A DNA stretch of 41,681 nt from Rubrivivax sp. SCN 71-131 (GCA_001724995.1 MEFD01000001.1:1-41681), one strand, 5' to 3'. Positions 27,280 through 36,516 are shown, counted from the stretch's first letter. A program made the numbers and translations. The notes: generated by a model from the sequence alone, not told the origin.

Positions 27280-29514
27280 ATGGGATGGAGAGCGATCCAC
27301 CGCTGGCTCGGCCTGGTGGCCGGCGCGCTGGCGCTGGTGCTGGGCGTCACCGGGACCGTGCTCGCGCTCGACCCGGTGCGCGCCGCGTGGACCACCGTGG
27401 GCGCGCCCGACGCGCTGCCGGTGGCCACCCTCGCGCAGCGCGTGTCCGAGGCGGTGTCCGGCGTCGAGGAAATCCGCCGTCAGCCTTCGGGCCAGATCGT
27501 CGCCTACGCCTTCGACCAGGGGCAGGCGCAGGCCCTGCGCATCGACCCGGCCGACGGCCACGTCATCGGGCCGTATCAGGCCTCCGCGGTCTCGCGCTGG
27601 TTCAAGAGCCTGCATCGCTCGTTCCTGCTCGGCGACGGCGGACGCCTCGCCGCCGCGGGCGTCGCGCTCGCCATGTTCGTGCTCTCCGTCTCGGGCTTCG
27701 TGCTGCTGCTGCGCCGCCTGGGCGGCCTGCGGCGGCTGGCCGTGCGCGTTCGCGGCACGCGCGCCGAGCGGCTGCACGTCGCCACCGGCCGCGTCGTGCT
27801 CGGGGTGCTGCTGCTGAGCTCGGTCACCGCGCTGTACATGAGCGCTGCCACCTTCGGCCTCGTCGCGCTCGACCCCGAGACCGAGCCCGACGTGGCCTCG
27901 ACGCCGACGACCTCCGCCTCTGCGCTGCGCGCCGATCGACTGCCGCTGCTGCAGGACCTGCGCGTGGCCGACCTGCGCCGGCTCAACTTCCCCGATGCCA
28001 CGGATCCCGAGGACACCTGGACCGTCACCACCGCCCGAGGCCGGGGCTGGATCGACCGCGGCAGCGGCGCCACGCTGGCGTGGCAGGACGCCACCCGGGC
28101 GCAGCGCGTGCACGACTGGGCCATGCTGCTGCACACCGGCGAGGGTGCCTGGGCGTGGGCGCTGGTGCTCGGCGCCGCCGCCGCCTGCATCCCGCTCTTC
28201 TGGGTGACCGGGGTGATGCTGTGGTGGCGCGCGCGCAGCCAGCGGCCGCAACTGGCCGACAACCGTGCCGCCGCGACAGCGGACACGCTCGTCTTCGTTG
28301 CCAGCGAGACCGGCAGCACCTGGGGCTTCGCCCAGGCGCTGCACGCGGCGCTGGTGGCCAGCGGGCGCCGTGTGCACACCACCGGCCTCGAGCACTTCGA
28401 GAGCCGGGTCAAGGCCGCCCCTGCGGCGCGCGATCTTTTCGTGCTCGCCGCGACCTACGGCGACGGCCAGCCCCCGGCCCATGCGGCCGACGCGCTGCAG
28501 CGCATCGCCCGCGTGCCGGCGGGCCAGGCGCAAGTCACCGTGCTGGGCTTCGGCGACCGGCAATACCCGAAGTTCTGCGCCTTCGCGCAGGCGCTGGACG
28601 AGGGGCTGCGGCGGCAGGGTTGGGCGCAGCGCATGCCGCTGGCACGAATCCACCAGCAGTCGCCGCAGGAATTCGCGCGCTGGGGGCAGGAGCTGTCGCA
28701 GGCGCTCGGCCAGGCGCTCGAGATCGAGTACCGGCCGCGCCTGCCGCGGACCACCGCGCTGCAACTCGTCTCGCGCAAGGACTACCCGCAGGCCGGCAGC
28801 CCCGAGGGCGAACAGCCCGCCGTCATCCTGCGCTTCGCGCTGCCGGCGACAAGCCTGTGGCAGCGCCTGCGCGGACGCGACCTCGGCGGCTTCGTCGCCG
28901 GCGACCTGCTGGGCGTGATGGCACCGGGCGCGAGCGCGCCGCGCTACTACTCGCTGGCCTCGGGGCGGCGCGACGGCTTCGTCGAGCTGTGCGTGCGCCG
29001 CATCTCCGGCGGCCAGTGCTCGGGCCACCTCTACGCGCTGCAGCCCGGCGACCGCATCCAGGCCTTCGTGCGCGCCAACCCGGGCTTCACGCTCGCCGGC
29101 GAGCGCAGCCCGGTGCTGCTGATCGGTGCCGGCACGGGTGTGGCGCCGCTGGCCGGCTTCGTGCGCGGCAACGCCGGCCGCCAGCCGATGCATCTGTACT
29201 TCGGCGCCCGCGACCCCGAGCGCGACTTCTACTTCGGCACCGACCTCGGGCGCTGGCGGGACGAACGGCGCCTGGCCAGCCTGCGCACCGTGTTCTCGCG
29301 CGCGCCCGAAGGCGGCGGTTACGTGCAGGACCTGGTACGCGCCGACGCCGAGGCGCTGCGCCCGCTGCTGGCCCGCGGCGCCAGCGTGCGCGTATGCGGC
29401 AGCCGTTCGATGGCGCAGGGCGTGGCGCAGGTGCTCGACGCCATCCTGGCGCCGCTGCGCAGCAGCGTGGCCCAGCTGAAGGCGGCCGGACGCTATGCCG
29501 AAGACGTCTTCTGA
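27280..29514 (+). CDS. PepSY-transmembrane / flavodoxin / FAD-NAD(P)H reductase fusion
   Basis: 744 residues. A PepSY_TM module with helices near 9-30, 121-145, 167-190 and 288-312 is followed by a cytosolic flavodoxin domain (about 330-465: V-F-V-A-S-E-T-G-S-T-W-G, A-T-Y-G-D-G-Q) and a P450-reductase-like FAD/NADPH module (about 480-744: R-Y-Y-S-L-A-S-G, I-G-A-G-T-G-V-A-P, C-terminal Y-A-E-D-V-F). It should carry electrons from NAD(P)H through FAD and FMN across the membrane. In the second periplasmic loop D259-R-G-S262-G-A-T265 exactly fits the covalent-FMN motif. AAGGAG precedes the ATG; apbE overlaps its end by 20 bases. The final acceptor is unknown. Confidence 0.9.
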   Translation: MGWRAIHRWLGLVAGALALVLGVTGTVLALDPVRAAWTTVGAPDALPVATLAQRVSEAVSGVEEIRRQPSGQIVAYAFDQGQAQALRIDPADGHVIGPYQASAVSRWFKSLHRSFLLGDGGRLAAAGVALAMFVLSVSGFVLLLRRLGGLRRLAVRVRGTRAERLHVATGRVVLGVLLLSSVTALYMSAATFGLVALDPETEPDVASTPTTSASALRADRLPLLQDLRVADLRRLNFPDATDPEDTWTVTTARGRGWIDRGSGATLAWQDATRAQRVHDWAMLLHTGEGAWAWALVLGAAAACIPLFWVTGVMLWWRARSQRPQLADNRAAATADTLVFVASETGSTWGFAQALHAALVASGRRVHTTGLEHFESRVKAAPAARDLFVLAATYGDGQPPAHAADALQRIARVPAGQAQVTVLGFGDRQYPKFCAFAQALDEGLRRQGWAQRMPLARIHQQSPQEFARWGQELSQALGQALEIEYRPRLPRTTALQLVSRKDYPQAGSPEGEQPAVILRFALPATSLWQRLRGRDLGGFVAGDLLGVMAPGASAPRYYSLASGRRDGFVELCVRRISGGQCSGHLYALQPGDRIQAFVRANPGFTLAGERSPVLLIGAGTGVAPLAGFVRGNAGRQPMHLYFGARDPERDFYFGTDLGRWRDERRLASLRTVFSRAPEGGGYVQDLVRADAEALRPLLARGASVRVCGSRSMAQGVAQVLDAILAPLRSSVAQLKAAGRYAEDVF

Positions 29515-30502
29515 AGCCCCGACCGCGCCGGCCGCGCCACGCCTGCAGCGCGTGCATCTGCATGGGCCGACCATGGGCACGCGCTGGTCGGTGAGCTGCG
29601 ACCTGGCGCCGCGCGCCGACGGCACGACCGACGCCGCAGCCCTGACGCAGGCGCTTGCCGACGCCGTCGCCGCCGTCGACGCGCAAATGTCGCCGTGGAA
29701 GCCCGCGAGCGACCTCGTGCGCCTGAACGCGGCACCGCCGGGGGAGTGGGTGGCGCTGCCGCCGCAGATGCTGCAGGTGCTCGAGCGCGCGCTGCAGATC
29801 TGCCGCGAGAGCGGCGGCGCCTTCGACCCGGCGGTGGGCGAACTGGTCGACGCCTGGGGCTTCGGCGCCGCGCGCGACGCGCCCGATGCGGCGGCCATCC
29901 GCGCCACCGCCCAGGCCCCGCGCACGCCGGCGCACGAGCGACTGGAGCTGGACGCGGCCGGTGGCCGGGCGCGCAAGCACGCGCCGCTGCAGCTCGACCT
30001 GTGCGGCATCGCCAAGGGCTACGGCGTCGACTGCCTGATCGAGGTGCTGAGGGAGCATGGCGTCGCGCACGCGCTCGCCGCGCTCGACGGCGAACTGCGC
30101 GCGCTGGGCGCCCAGGGCCACGGCGAACCCTGGGCGGTGGCCGTCGAGAGCCCCGAGCCCGGGCGGCGCGCGGCGCATGGCGTGATCGAGATGCAGGATC
30201 TGGCGGTGGCCACCTCGGGCGACTACCGCCGCTTCGTCGAGGTCGGGGGCGTGCGCCTGGCGCACACCATGGACCCGCGCCGCGGCGCGCCGGTGAAGAA
30301 CGAGCTTGCGGGCGTCACCGTGCTCGCCCGCGACTGCACGAGCGCCGACGCCTGGGCCACCGCGCTGCTGGTCGCCGGCCCCACCGAGGGCCTGGCGATG
30401 GCCCGGCGCGCCGGGCTCGAGGCCCTCTTCATACTGCGCCGGCAAGGGCGCTGGGTCGAGATGGGGCTGGGGCGCTTCGGCGCAGGGCCAGGCGGCGACT
30501 AG
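29495..30502 (+). CDS. apbE: FAD:protein FMN transferase ApbE
   Basis: 335-residue enzyme that transfers FMN from FAD to a Ser/Thr of target proteins. Motifs seen: T-M-G-T-R-W-S-V near the N-terminus, F-D-P-A-V-G-E-L-V-D-A-W-G-F-G, L-D-L-C-G-I-A-K-G-Y-G-V-D, and the metal-binding region S-A-D-A-W-A-T-A-L-L. Unlike typical ApbE it has no visible signal peptide or lipobox: the frame is closed by a TGA at 29477-29479 just upstream, so no longer start exists. It may therefore act in the cytosol. It overlaps the flavoprotein gene by 20 bases. Its stop overlaps the convergent livF stop by four bases (CTAG). Confidence 0.92.
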   Translation: MPKTSSEAPTAPAAPRLQRVHLHGPTMGTRWSVSCDLAPRADGTTDAAALTQALADAVAAVDAQMSPWKPASDLVRLNAAPPGEWVALPPQMLQVLERALQICRESGGAFDPAVGELVDAWGFGAARDAPDAAAIRATAQAPRTPAHERLELDAAGGRARKHAPLQLDLCGIAKGYGVDCLIEVLREHGVAHALAALDGELRALGAQGHGEPWAVAVESPEPGRRAAHGVIEMQDLAVATSGDYRRFVEVGGVRLAHTMDPRRGAPVKNELAGVTVLARDCTSADAWATALLVAGPTEGLAMARRAGLEALFILRRQGRWVEMGLGRFGAGPGGD

Positions 30503-31194
30503 ACGAGCAGATGCTGCTCCAGCGCCTCGCGACCGAGCGTGCGCAACGCGCCCTGGAGGACGCAGCGGCCATGATCGAGCACGAGGACTTCGTCGGCCAC
30601 CTGCTCGATGAAGCCGAGGTTCTGCTCGACGACGACAAACCCGCGGCCCGCGCTCCTGGCCTGATCGAGCAGGCGTGCCATGCGGTCGATGTTCTCCGGC
30701 TGCACGCCCTCGGTCGGTTCGTCGAGCAGCGACAGGGGCGCCCGCAGCCCGAGCGTGCGCGTGAAGGACAGCAGCTTGCGCTCGCCCCCGCTGAGCAAGC
30801 CCGCACGCTGGCGCACCCGTTGAACCAGGCGCGGGAACGCCGCGAGCGCCGCTTCGTAGCGCGCTGCGTCCCGGCTCGGCAGATGCAGCCAGAGGTTGTC
30901 CGCCACGCTCAGCTCGCCGAAGACCACGTTCTCCTGCGGCGCATAGGCGATACCCGCAGCCAGCCGCGCATGCGCGGGCAGGCGGGCCAGGTCCTGGCCT
31001 TGCCATCGAAGCTGGCCGCCCAGCAGCGGCAGAAAGCCCGCAAGCGACCTCAGCAGCGTCGACTTGCCCACGCCATTGCGCCCGACCACGCCCAGCACCC
31101 GGCCGGGCCGGGCCTCGCCGCTCAGACCCCGCACGATCACCGTGTCGCCGTAGCCGCAGACGAGTTCGGTGAAGACGAGCGAAGCGTCGCTCAC
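30499..31194 (-). CDS. livF: ABC transporter ATP-binding protein LivF
   Basis: 231 residues. Walker A G-R-N-G-V-G-K-S-T, the Q-loop A-P-Q-E-N-V-V-F, signature L-S-G-G-E-R-K, Walker B L-S-L-L-D-E-P-T-E-G-V and the switch V-V-V-E-Q-N are all intact. LivF family: one of two ATPases of branched-chain amino acid/amide/urea importers. It starts with GTG in a GTGA overlap with the stop of the upstream permease-ATPase gene. Last gene of the transporter operon, overlapping the apbE 3' end by four bases. Confidence 0.92.
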   Translation of the reverse strand: MSDASLVFTELVCGYGDTVIVRGLSGEARPGRVLGVVGRNGVGKSTLLRSLAGFLPLLGGQLRWQGQDLARLPAHARLAAGIAYAPQENVVFGELSVADNLWLHLPSRDAARYEAALAAFPRLVQRVRQRAGLLSGGERKLLSFTRTLGLRAPLSLLDEPTEGVQPENIDRMARLLDQARSAGRGFVVVEQNLGFIEQVADEVLVLDHGRCVLQGALRTLGREALEQHLLV

Positions 31195-32976
31195 TTGCGC
31201 GCTCCGGCGTAGACGGCGCGCACGGCCGGGTCGGCCTGCAGCGCCTGCAGGTTGCCCTGGGCGAGCAGCCGGCCCTGGTGCAGAACGTAGACCTCGCCCT
31301 GCAGCGCCGCCACCGCGGCGAAGTCGTGCTCGATCAGCAGCGCGGCGGCACCGAGCTCGCGAACCGCGCGCTGGATCACCTCGATCATGCGCTGCGTCTC
31401 GGCGGGCGACAGGCCGGCGCAGGGTTCGTCGAGCAGGAGCAACCGCGGTTGCGGCAGCACCGTCATCGCCAGTTCCAGCGCCTGCCGATGGCCCTGGGCC
31501 AGTCGGCCGGCCGGGACATCCAGCCGCTGCGCGAGCTCGGGGAAACAAGCGATCATCTCGTCCGAGAGCGACGTATGCCAGGCGAAAGGTTCGCGGCGCA
31601 GTGCGTCCAGGCCGCGCAGGCGGCCCGCCCACAGGGCCACCGCGAGGTTCTCGCGCACGCTCAGTCCCGCAAAGATCGAAGGCACCTGCATCTTGCGCGC
31701 GACCCCGAGCCGTGCCACCCGCCACGCGGACAGCCCCGTCGCGTCGTGGTCACCGACGCGGATTCGGCCCCCGGTCACGGGCAGGCCCGCGGTCAGCGCA
31801 TTGAAGGCGGAGGTCTTGCCCGCGCCGTTGGGCCCGATCACGGCGCGAATGCCCGGGCCCTGCAGCCGCAGACTCAAGCCGTCGAGGATGCGCACGCCGC
31901 CCTGTTCGCAGCGCAGGTTCTCGAACTCCAGGGACGGCACGGGCCTGGCCGCCGTGATCGGCGGCGCCGGCCGGCTCGCGGCGCTCGCCACCCACTCGCG
32001 CCGCGCACGCCATCCGGCGAGACCCGCCAGACCTTCGGGCAGGAAGCGCACGACGCCGATGAAGATCAGCGCGACGAAGACCTCCCACATGGCGAAGCGC
32101 TCGCGCAGTTCGGTCGAGGCGTAGCCGATGAGCACCGCCCCCAGCAGCGGCCCGAGCGCGCTGCCCTTGCCGCCGACGGCGGCCCAGATCACGAACTCCG
32201 TCGACAGCACGAAGCCCATCGCCTGCGGCGTCACGATGCCCTGGTGCATCGCGAACAAGGCGCCGGCCGCCGCCGCCAGCAAGGCCGACAGCGCGAAGGC
32301 GTCGGCCTTCATGCGGTCCGTGGCGTAGCCCAGGAGCTGCATGCGTTCCTCGTTCTGGGCGATCGCCTGCCACAGCACGCGCAGCGGGCGGCGTGCCAGG
32401 GTGCCGAGCAGCGCCGTGCTGAGCACCGTGGCGAGCGCGACCAGCCAGAACAGTGTCGAGTAGCGCTCCAGCCCCGGTGGCTCGGGGATGGCCACCAGGC
32501 CGTTGAAGCCGCCGGTCACCTCGCTCCATTGCTGTGCGGCGAGGAAGCCGAGCATCGTCAACGCCAGCGTGATGAGCGAGAAGTAGGGACCGCTCTTCAG
32601 GCCGCGCGCGAAGATCAGCCGCGCCACGACCCAGGCCAGCAACGCCGGCAGCAGCAGCGCCAATGGAATCGCCAGCCACCCTGCGGGCCGCTCGACCGCC
32701 GCCTTGGCCAGACCACCCGCCAGGTAGGCCCCCCAGGCCGAAGAACAAGGCATGACCCAGGGGCAGGAAGCCCAGGCGCCCCCAGCACAGCGCGACCGCC
32801 TGCGTCGCGATGCCGTAGACCAGGAACAGCGCGACCTGGTAGGCGACGAAGTCGTTGCCCAGGACCGGCACGGCGGCCAGCGCCAGGGCCAGCAGGCCCG
32901 CCGGCCACAGGGAACGGCCGGACCAGCGCCGACGTTCGGCGGCAGCCGATGCCTCAGCGGCGAGCGAAGAGGCCAT
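31191..32976 (-). pseudogene. Fused LivM permease - LivG ATPase, frameshifted in a C6 run
   Basis: Two frames together encode one LivM-LivG fusion of about 594 residues. From the ATG at 32976 the first frame gives the first helices (A-L-C-W-G-R-L-G-F-L-P-L-G-H-A-L-F-F-G-L-G). After the C-run at 32729-32734 it goes wrong, and the correct continuation (A-Y-L-A-G-G-L-A-K) lies in the next frame. Removing one base of the six Cs (coding strand Gs) restores the whole gene. The rest is intact: permease to about residue 340, then ATPase with G-P-N-G-A-G-K-T, L-L-L-L-D-E-P-C-A-G-L and I-E-H-D-F. It overlaps the livH 3' end by 23 bases. A homopolymer sequencing error, a true mutation or slippage-rescued expression are all possible. 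Confidence 0.85.
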
Positions 32977-33808
32977 CGGGCTTGAGCCAGAGGAACAGGA
33001 TCGAGAGGATCAGCACCACGGCGTAGCCGCTGGTCTGCCCCGCGATGCTGCTGACCACGGCCTGGGAGCCGCCGATCAGGCCGACGCCGCCGGCGAAGCC
33101 GCCGAAGGTGCCCAGGCCGCCGACCACGAGCACGAAGAAGGCATCGAGCAGGTAGTCGACGCCGATGCCCGGCTCGATGCGGATCAGCGGCGCCAGCATC
33201 ACGCCCGAGGCCCCGGCCAGCACGACGCCGATGACGAAGGCCTGCGACGCCAGGCGCTGGGTGTCGATGCCCAGCGCCTGCGCGAGCATCGGGTTGCCGG
33301 TCATCGCGCGCACGCGCAGGCCCGCGCTGCTGCGGCGGTACCAGAGGAAAAGCCCCGTCAGCAACGCCGCCGCCAGCGCGATCAGGCCGAGGCGATACGC
33401 CGGGTACGAGGTGCCCAGCAGCGGCACCGCGGCGGTGAGCGTGTTCTCGACATGGCGAAAGCCCTTGCCCCAGATCGCCTCGACCAGCTTGCGCATGAGC
33501 ATGGCCAGCGCCCAGGTCGCCAGCAGCGTGTCGAAAGGACGACCGTAGAGCGGGCGGATCAACCAGCGCTCGACCACCCAGCCGAGTGCGGCGCAAACCG
33601 CCGCCGCCAGCACGAAGGCCAACGGCGTCGGCAGGCCCCACTGCTGGACGGCGACGACCGAATCCGCGCCGACCATGACGAACTCGCCGTGCGCCATGTT
33701 CAGCACGCCCAGCAGGCCGAACACGACCGCCAGGCCCAGCGTGGTCAGCGCCAGCGTGGCCAGCTCGTAGACGAGGTTCAGCGCATGCAGCAGCGTGCCA
33801 CCGTCCAT
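32954..33808 (-). CDS. livH: ABC transporter permease LivH
   Basis: 284 residues, eight or so hydrophobic helices, typical of LivH. Family features: L-G-L-A-V-V-F-G-L-L-G-V-L-N-M-A-H-G-E-F-V-M-V-G near the N-terminus and the G-L-G-T-F-G-G-F-A-G-G-V-G-L-I-G-G cytoplasmic loop that contacts the ATPase. The ATG at 33808 follows the binding-protein stop by four bases. It pairs with the LivM half of the downstream fusion to form the membrane channel. Confidence 0.93.
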   Translation of the reverse strand: MDGGTLLHALNLVYELATLALTTLGLAVVFGLLGVLNMAHGEFVMVGADSVVAVQQWGLPTPLAFVLAAAVCAALGWVVERWLIRPLYGRPFDTLLATWALAMLMRKLVEAIWGKGFRHVENTLTAAVPLLGTSYPAYRLGLIALAAALLTGLFLWYRRSSAGLRVRAMTGNPMLAQALGIDTQRLASQAFVIGVVLAGASGVMLAPLIRIEPGIGVDYLLDAFFVLVVGGLGTFGGFAGGVGLIGGSQAVVSSIAGQTSGYAVVLILSILFLWLKPDGLFARR

Positions 33809-33812
33809 CGCC

Positions 33813-34964
33813 TCAGGCCTTGCAGGTCTGGCCGGAAGCCACGCGCGCGAAGGTCTTGACGATGCGGAAGCCCCGGTCGCCCACGTCGGCCACATAGACG
33901 TCCTGCTCGACGTGGCGCGCCCTCAGGGTGACCGCCCCACGCGGTCCGCTGTAGGAGGCCCCCTCGCAGGCAGCGTCCATCCGGGCGACGGCCAGCGATC
34001 CCGCCTTCCGGGCGATCGTCTCGAGCGTCAGGAAGCCTTCGTAGACCGATTCGGCCAGGCCGCTCAGCGCCGGCGCCTGCGGGCCGAAGCGCTTGCCGTA
34101 GGCGTTCGCGAAGGCCACTGCCGCCGGCGTCGTGAGACTGGCGAAGTAGCCCGCGCTCGCGTACAGGTTCCTGGCGTTCTCGGGGCCGATGCCGGCCAAC
34201 GTGTTCTCCTCGATCATCGTGCCCAGACGCAGCGCCTTGTCGGTCAGGCCGAAACTGGCGTAGGCCTTGTTGAATCCGACCGCGGCGCCGCCGACCAGCG
34301 ACGCCAACACCGCGTCGGCGCCACTGTCGCGGATGCGCGCCAGGCTGGCGTCGAAGTTGTCGACCGTGAACGGCAGGTACTCGTCACCGACGACCTGCGC
34401 GCCGGTCTTCTCGATGTAGCCCTTGGCCACGGCGTTGGTGTTGCGGCCCCAGATGTAGTCGTTGCCGATCAGGTACCACTTCCGCGGCTTGCGCTCCGCG
34501 GCGATCCACGGGATGACCGGCTGCAACTGCTGCTGCGGCGTCTCGCCCACGAGATAGGTGCCCTTGGCGCATTCCCCGCCTTCGTAGACGGGCGTGTAGA
34601 CGTAGGGCAGCTGGGCCTTGAACAAACCGACCAGCGCGCCGCGCACGGCGCTGTCGTGCATGCCGATGCAGGCCGCCGCGCCGGCGCCCTTCCAGAGCCT
34701 GAGCGCGGCCTGCGAGGCCTCGGCCGGGGCCAGGCCGGCGTCTCCGAACAGCACCTCGATCCGCTGCCCGAGCAGGCCGCCGCGTGCATTGATGACCTCG
34801 GCGGCCAGTTCGGCGCAGGCCTTGGCCGAGGGGCCGAACAAGCCCGCGGGGCCGCTCTGCGGAATCATCACCGCCACCTTGACGGTGCCGGCACCACGGG
34901 CGGGGCCGAGGGCGGCCAGCGCGGACACGGCAGCAGCGGATTGCAGGACATGGCGACGATCCAT
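33813..34964 (-). CDS. Periplasmic amide/amino-acid-type substrate-binding protein
   Basis: 383 residues with a short N-terminal export signal (M-D-R-R-H-V-L-Q-S-A-A-A-V-S-A-L-A-A-L) followed by a type I periplasmic-binding fold (V-K-V-A-V-M-I-P-Q-S-G-P-A-G-L-F-G, then A-E-V-I-N-A-R-G-G-L-L-G). W-Y-L-I-G-N-D-Y-I-W-G and G-G-E-C resemble amide/urea binders (AmiC/FmdD/UrtA type) more than leucine binders. Two cysteines near the C-terminus may form a disulfide. GAGGAGAG precedes the ATG. It sits between the amidase and the permease, so import of an amide that the amidase hydrolyses is the natural reading. Confidence 0.9.
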   Translation of the reverse strand: MDRRHVLQSAAAVSALAALGPARGAGTVKVAVMIPQSGPAGLFGPSAKACAELAAEVINARGGLLGQRIEVLFGDAGLAPAEASQAALRLWKGAGAAACIGMHDSAVRGALVGLFKAQLPYVYTPVYEGGECAKGTYLVGETPQQQLQPVIPWIAAERKPRKWYLIGNDYIWGRNTNAVAKGYIEKTGAQVVGDEYLPFTVDNFDASLARIRDSGADAVLASLVGGAAVGFNKAYASFGLTDKALRLGTMIEENTLAGIGPENARNLYASAGYFASLTTPAAVAFANAYGKRFGPQAPALSGLAESVYEGFLTLETIARKAGSLAVARMDAACEGASYSGPRGAVTLRARHVEQDVYVADVGDRGFRIVKTFARVASGQTCKA

Positions 34965-35028
34965 CGATCTCTCCTCGGTCGGTTGGCGGGTGACGTTGCG
35001 CTTGTCGCGGGTCGTGGGAGCGGGCCGC

Positions 35029-36444
35029 TCAAGAGGCGGCTGCAGCGACCGGTGCGGCCGGCATGGGGGGCAGCACGGCCTCGATCGCCGCGCCGATGGC
35101 CAGCAGCCGCCGGTCGCTGCCGGCGGGGCCGTCCAGGGCCAGGCCCACCGGCAGGCCACCGCTCAGTCCGATCGGCAGCGAAAGGCCGGGCAAGGCGGCG
35201 TTGCTGCCGGGGTCGGTATTGCGGATGAGCGTGGCAAAAGTCGGGCAGGCACGGCCGTTGACGAGAAAGCTCTCGTCCTCGCCGATCTTCGGCGCCGTGC
35301 TCGGCGTGGTCGGAAAGACCAGCGCCGCCACATCCGCCCGCGCGAACGCGTCGGCATAGAGCGCCTGCAGCCGCTTGCGCGCCGCCAGCGCCTGGCGGTA
35401 GGCCGCCTCGGGCACCGCCCCCTGGCCCAGCAGCGCGCCGGTGATGGCCGCCACGTCCGGGCTCCTGACGCCGGCGAGCAGTTCCGCGAAATCGATGCCG
35501 CGCGACTTCTCGCGCAGGTAGCGGCTCATGTCGCGCACGAACTCGTGCAGCGCGACGACGAAGCTGACCTCGCCATCCAGTTGCGCGAGGCCGGGAAGCT
35601 CGACCGGCACGCACTGCACGCCGGCCGCGCGCATGGTCGCGAGGGCGGCGTCGCAGCAGGCGCGCACGCCGTCGTCGAGGTCCTCCCAGAAATAGGCCTC
35701 GGGCAGACCCAGGCGCAGGCCGCTCAGGGACACCGGCGGCAGCGGCGCCATGTCGCCCGTCAGCACGCCATCGAACAAGGCCAGATCGGCGACACAGCGG
35801 GCCAGCGGCCCGGCCGTGTCGCGCGTGGCCGAGATCGGCGCCAGGCCATCGCCGCTGACGCGGCCGACGCTGGGCCGCAGGCCCGCCACGCCGCACAGCG
35901 CCGAAGGCACGCGCACCGAGCCCCCGGTGTCGGTGCCGATGGCCGCCGGGACCAGGCGCGCCGCCACCGCGGCACCCGAACCGCCGCTGCTGCCGCCGGG
36001 GACGCGCGACGTGTCCCAGGGGTTGCGCACGGCACCGGTGACGGCGTTGTTCGTCGTCGCGCCGAAGGCCAGCTCATGCAGGCCGAGCTTGCCGGGGATG
36101 ATCGCGCCGGCCGCGCGCAGCCGGCGCACCAGCTCCGCGTCCGCCCGCGGATGGCGGCCGTGCAGGGCGCCGGTGCCGTTGCCGCAGGCGAAGCCGAGAG
36201 CGTCGATGTTGTCCTTCAGGGCCACGGGAAGGCCCAGCAGCGTCAGGCGCTCGCCGCGGGTGCGGCGCTGGTCAGCCAAGGCCGCCTCGCGGCGAAAGGC
36301 CTGGGCGTCGAATTCGACCCAGCAGTTCAGCGCCGAACTGGCCTCGGTGCGGGCGATCCAGTGCTCGGCAAGGTCGACGCAGCGCGCGTCGCCCTGGTCC
36401 AGCGCCCCGACGATCTCGATGGCCGTGCGGTCGATCAGCTCCAT
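35029..36444 (-). CDS. Amidase-signature-family amidase
   Basis: 471 residues. The Ser-cisSer-Lys triad regions are clear: Lys in V-A-L-K-D-N-I-D, cis-Ser in G-G-S-S-G-G-S-G-A-A-V, nucleophile Ser in G-T-D-T-G-G-S-V-R-V-P. Cytosolic, no signal peptide. GGAGG five bases before the ATG at 36444 decides the start over a longer frame from 36498. First gene of the operon with the ABC importer; both are divergent from a LuxR-type regulator. It probably hydrolyses the imported amide to ammonia and an acid, but the family also includes ureide- and nitrile-linked amidases. Confidence 0.92.
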   Translation of the reverse strand: MELIDRTAIEIVGALDQGDARCVDLAEHWIARTEASSALNCWVEFDAQAFRREAALADQRRTRGERLTLLGLPVALKDNIDALGFACGNGTGALHGRHPRADAELVRRLRAAGAIIPGKLGLHELAFGATTNNAVTGAVRNPWDTSRVPGGSSGGSGAAVAARLVPAAIGTDTGGSVRVPSALCGVAGLRPSVGRVSGDGLAPISATRDTAGPLARCVADLALFDGVLTGDMAPLPPVSLSGLRLGLPEAYFWEDLDDGVRACCDAALATMRAAGVQCVPVELPGLAQLDGEVSFVVALHEFVRDMSRYLREKSRGIDFAELLAGVRSPDVAAITGALLGQGAVPEAAYRQALAARKRLQALYADAFARADVAALVFPTTPSTAPKIGEDESFLVNGRACPTFATLIRNTDPGSNAALPGLSLPIGLSGGLPVGLALDGPAGSDRRLLAIGAAIEAVLPPMPAAPVAAAAS

Positions 36445-36496
36445 GTGCCCTCCGGTTTCCTGTGCCGCCAGACTAGAAGCCCGATCGGGCCGCGGC

Positions 36497-36516
36497 ACCT
36501 ATCATGATCGCTAGGT
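36497..36516. promoter_or_regulatory. lux-box-like 20-bp dyad between amidase operon and LuxR-type gene
   Basis: ACCTA - 10 bases - TAGGT, total 20 bp, lies in the 154-base divergent region. Its outer bases (ACCT...AGGT) and total length match the classical lux box recognised by LuxR-type helix-turn-helix proteins. It lies 53 bases from the amidase ATG and 83 from the regulator ATG. Regulation of the amidase/importer operon by the adjacent regulator is the natural inference. Confidence 0.5.

Noticed and set aside
26494..30015. Long minus-strand open frame opposite the PepSY/ApbE operon
   Set aside because: Shadow frame; the plus strand has four genes with good ribosome sites and clear motifs.
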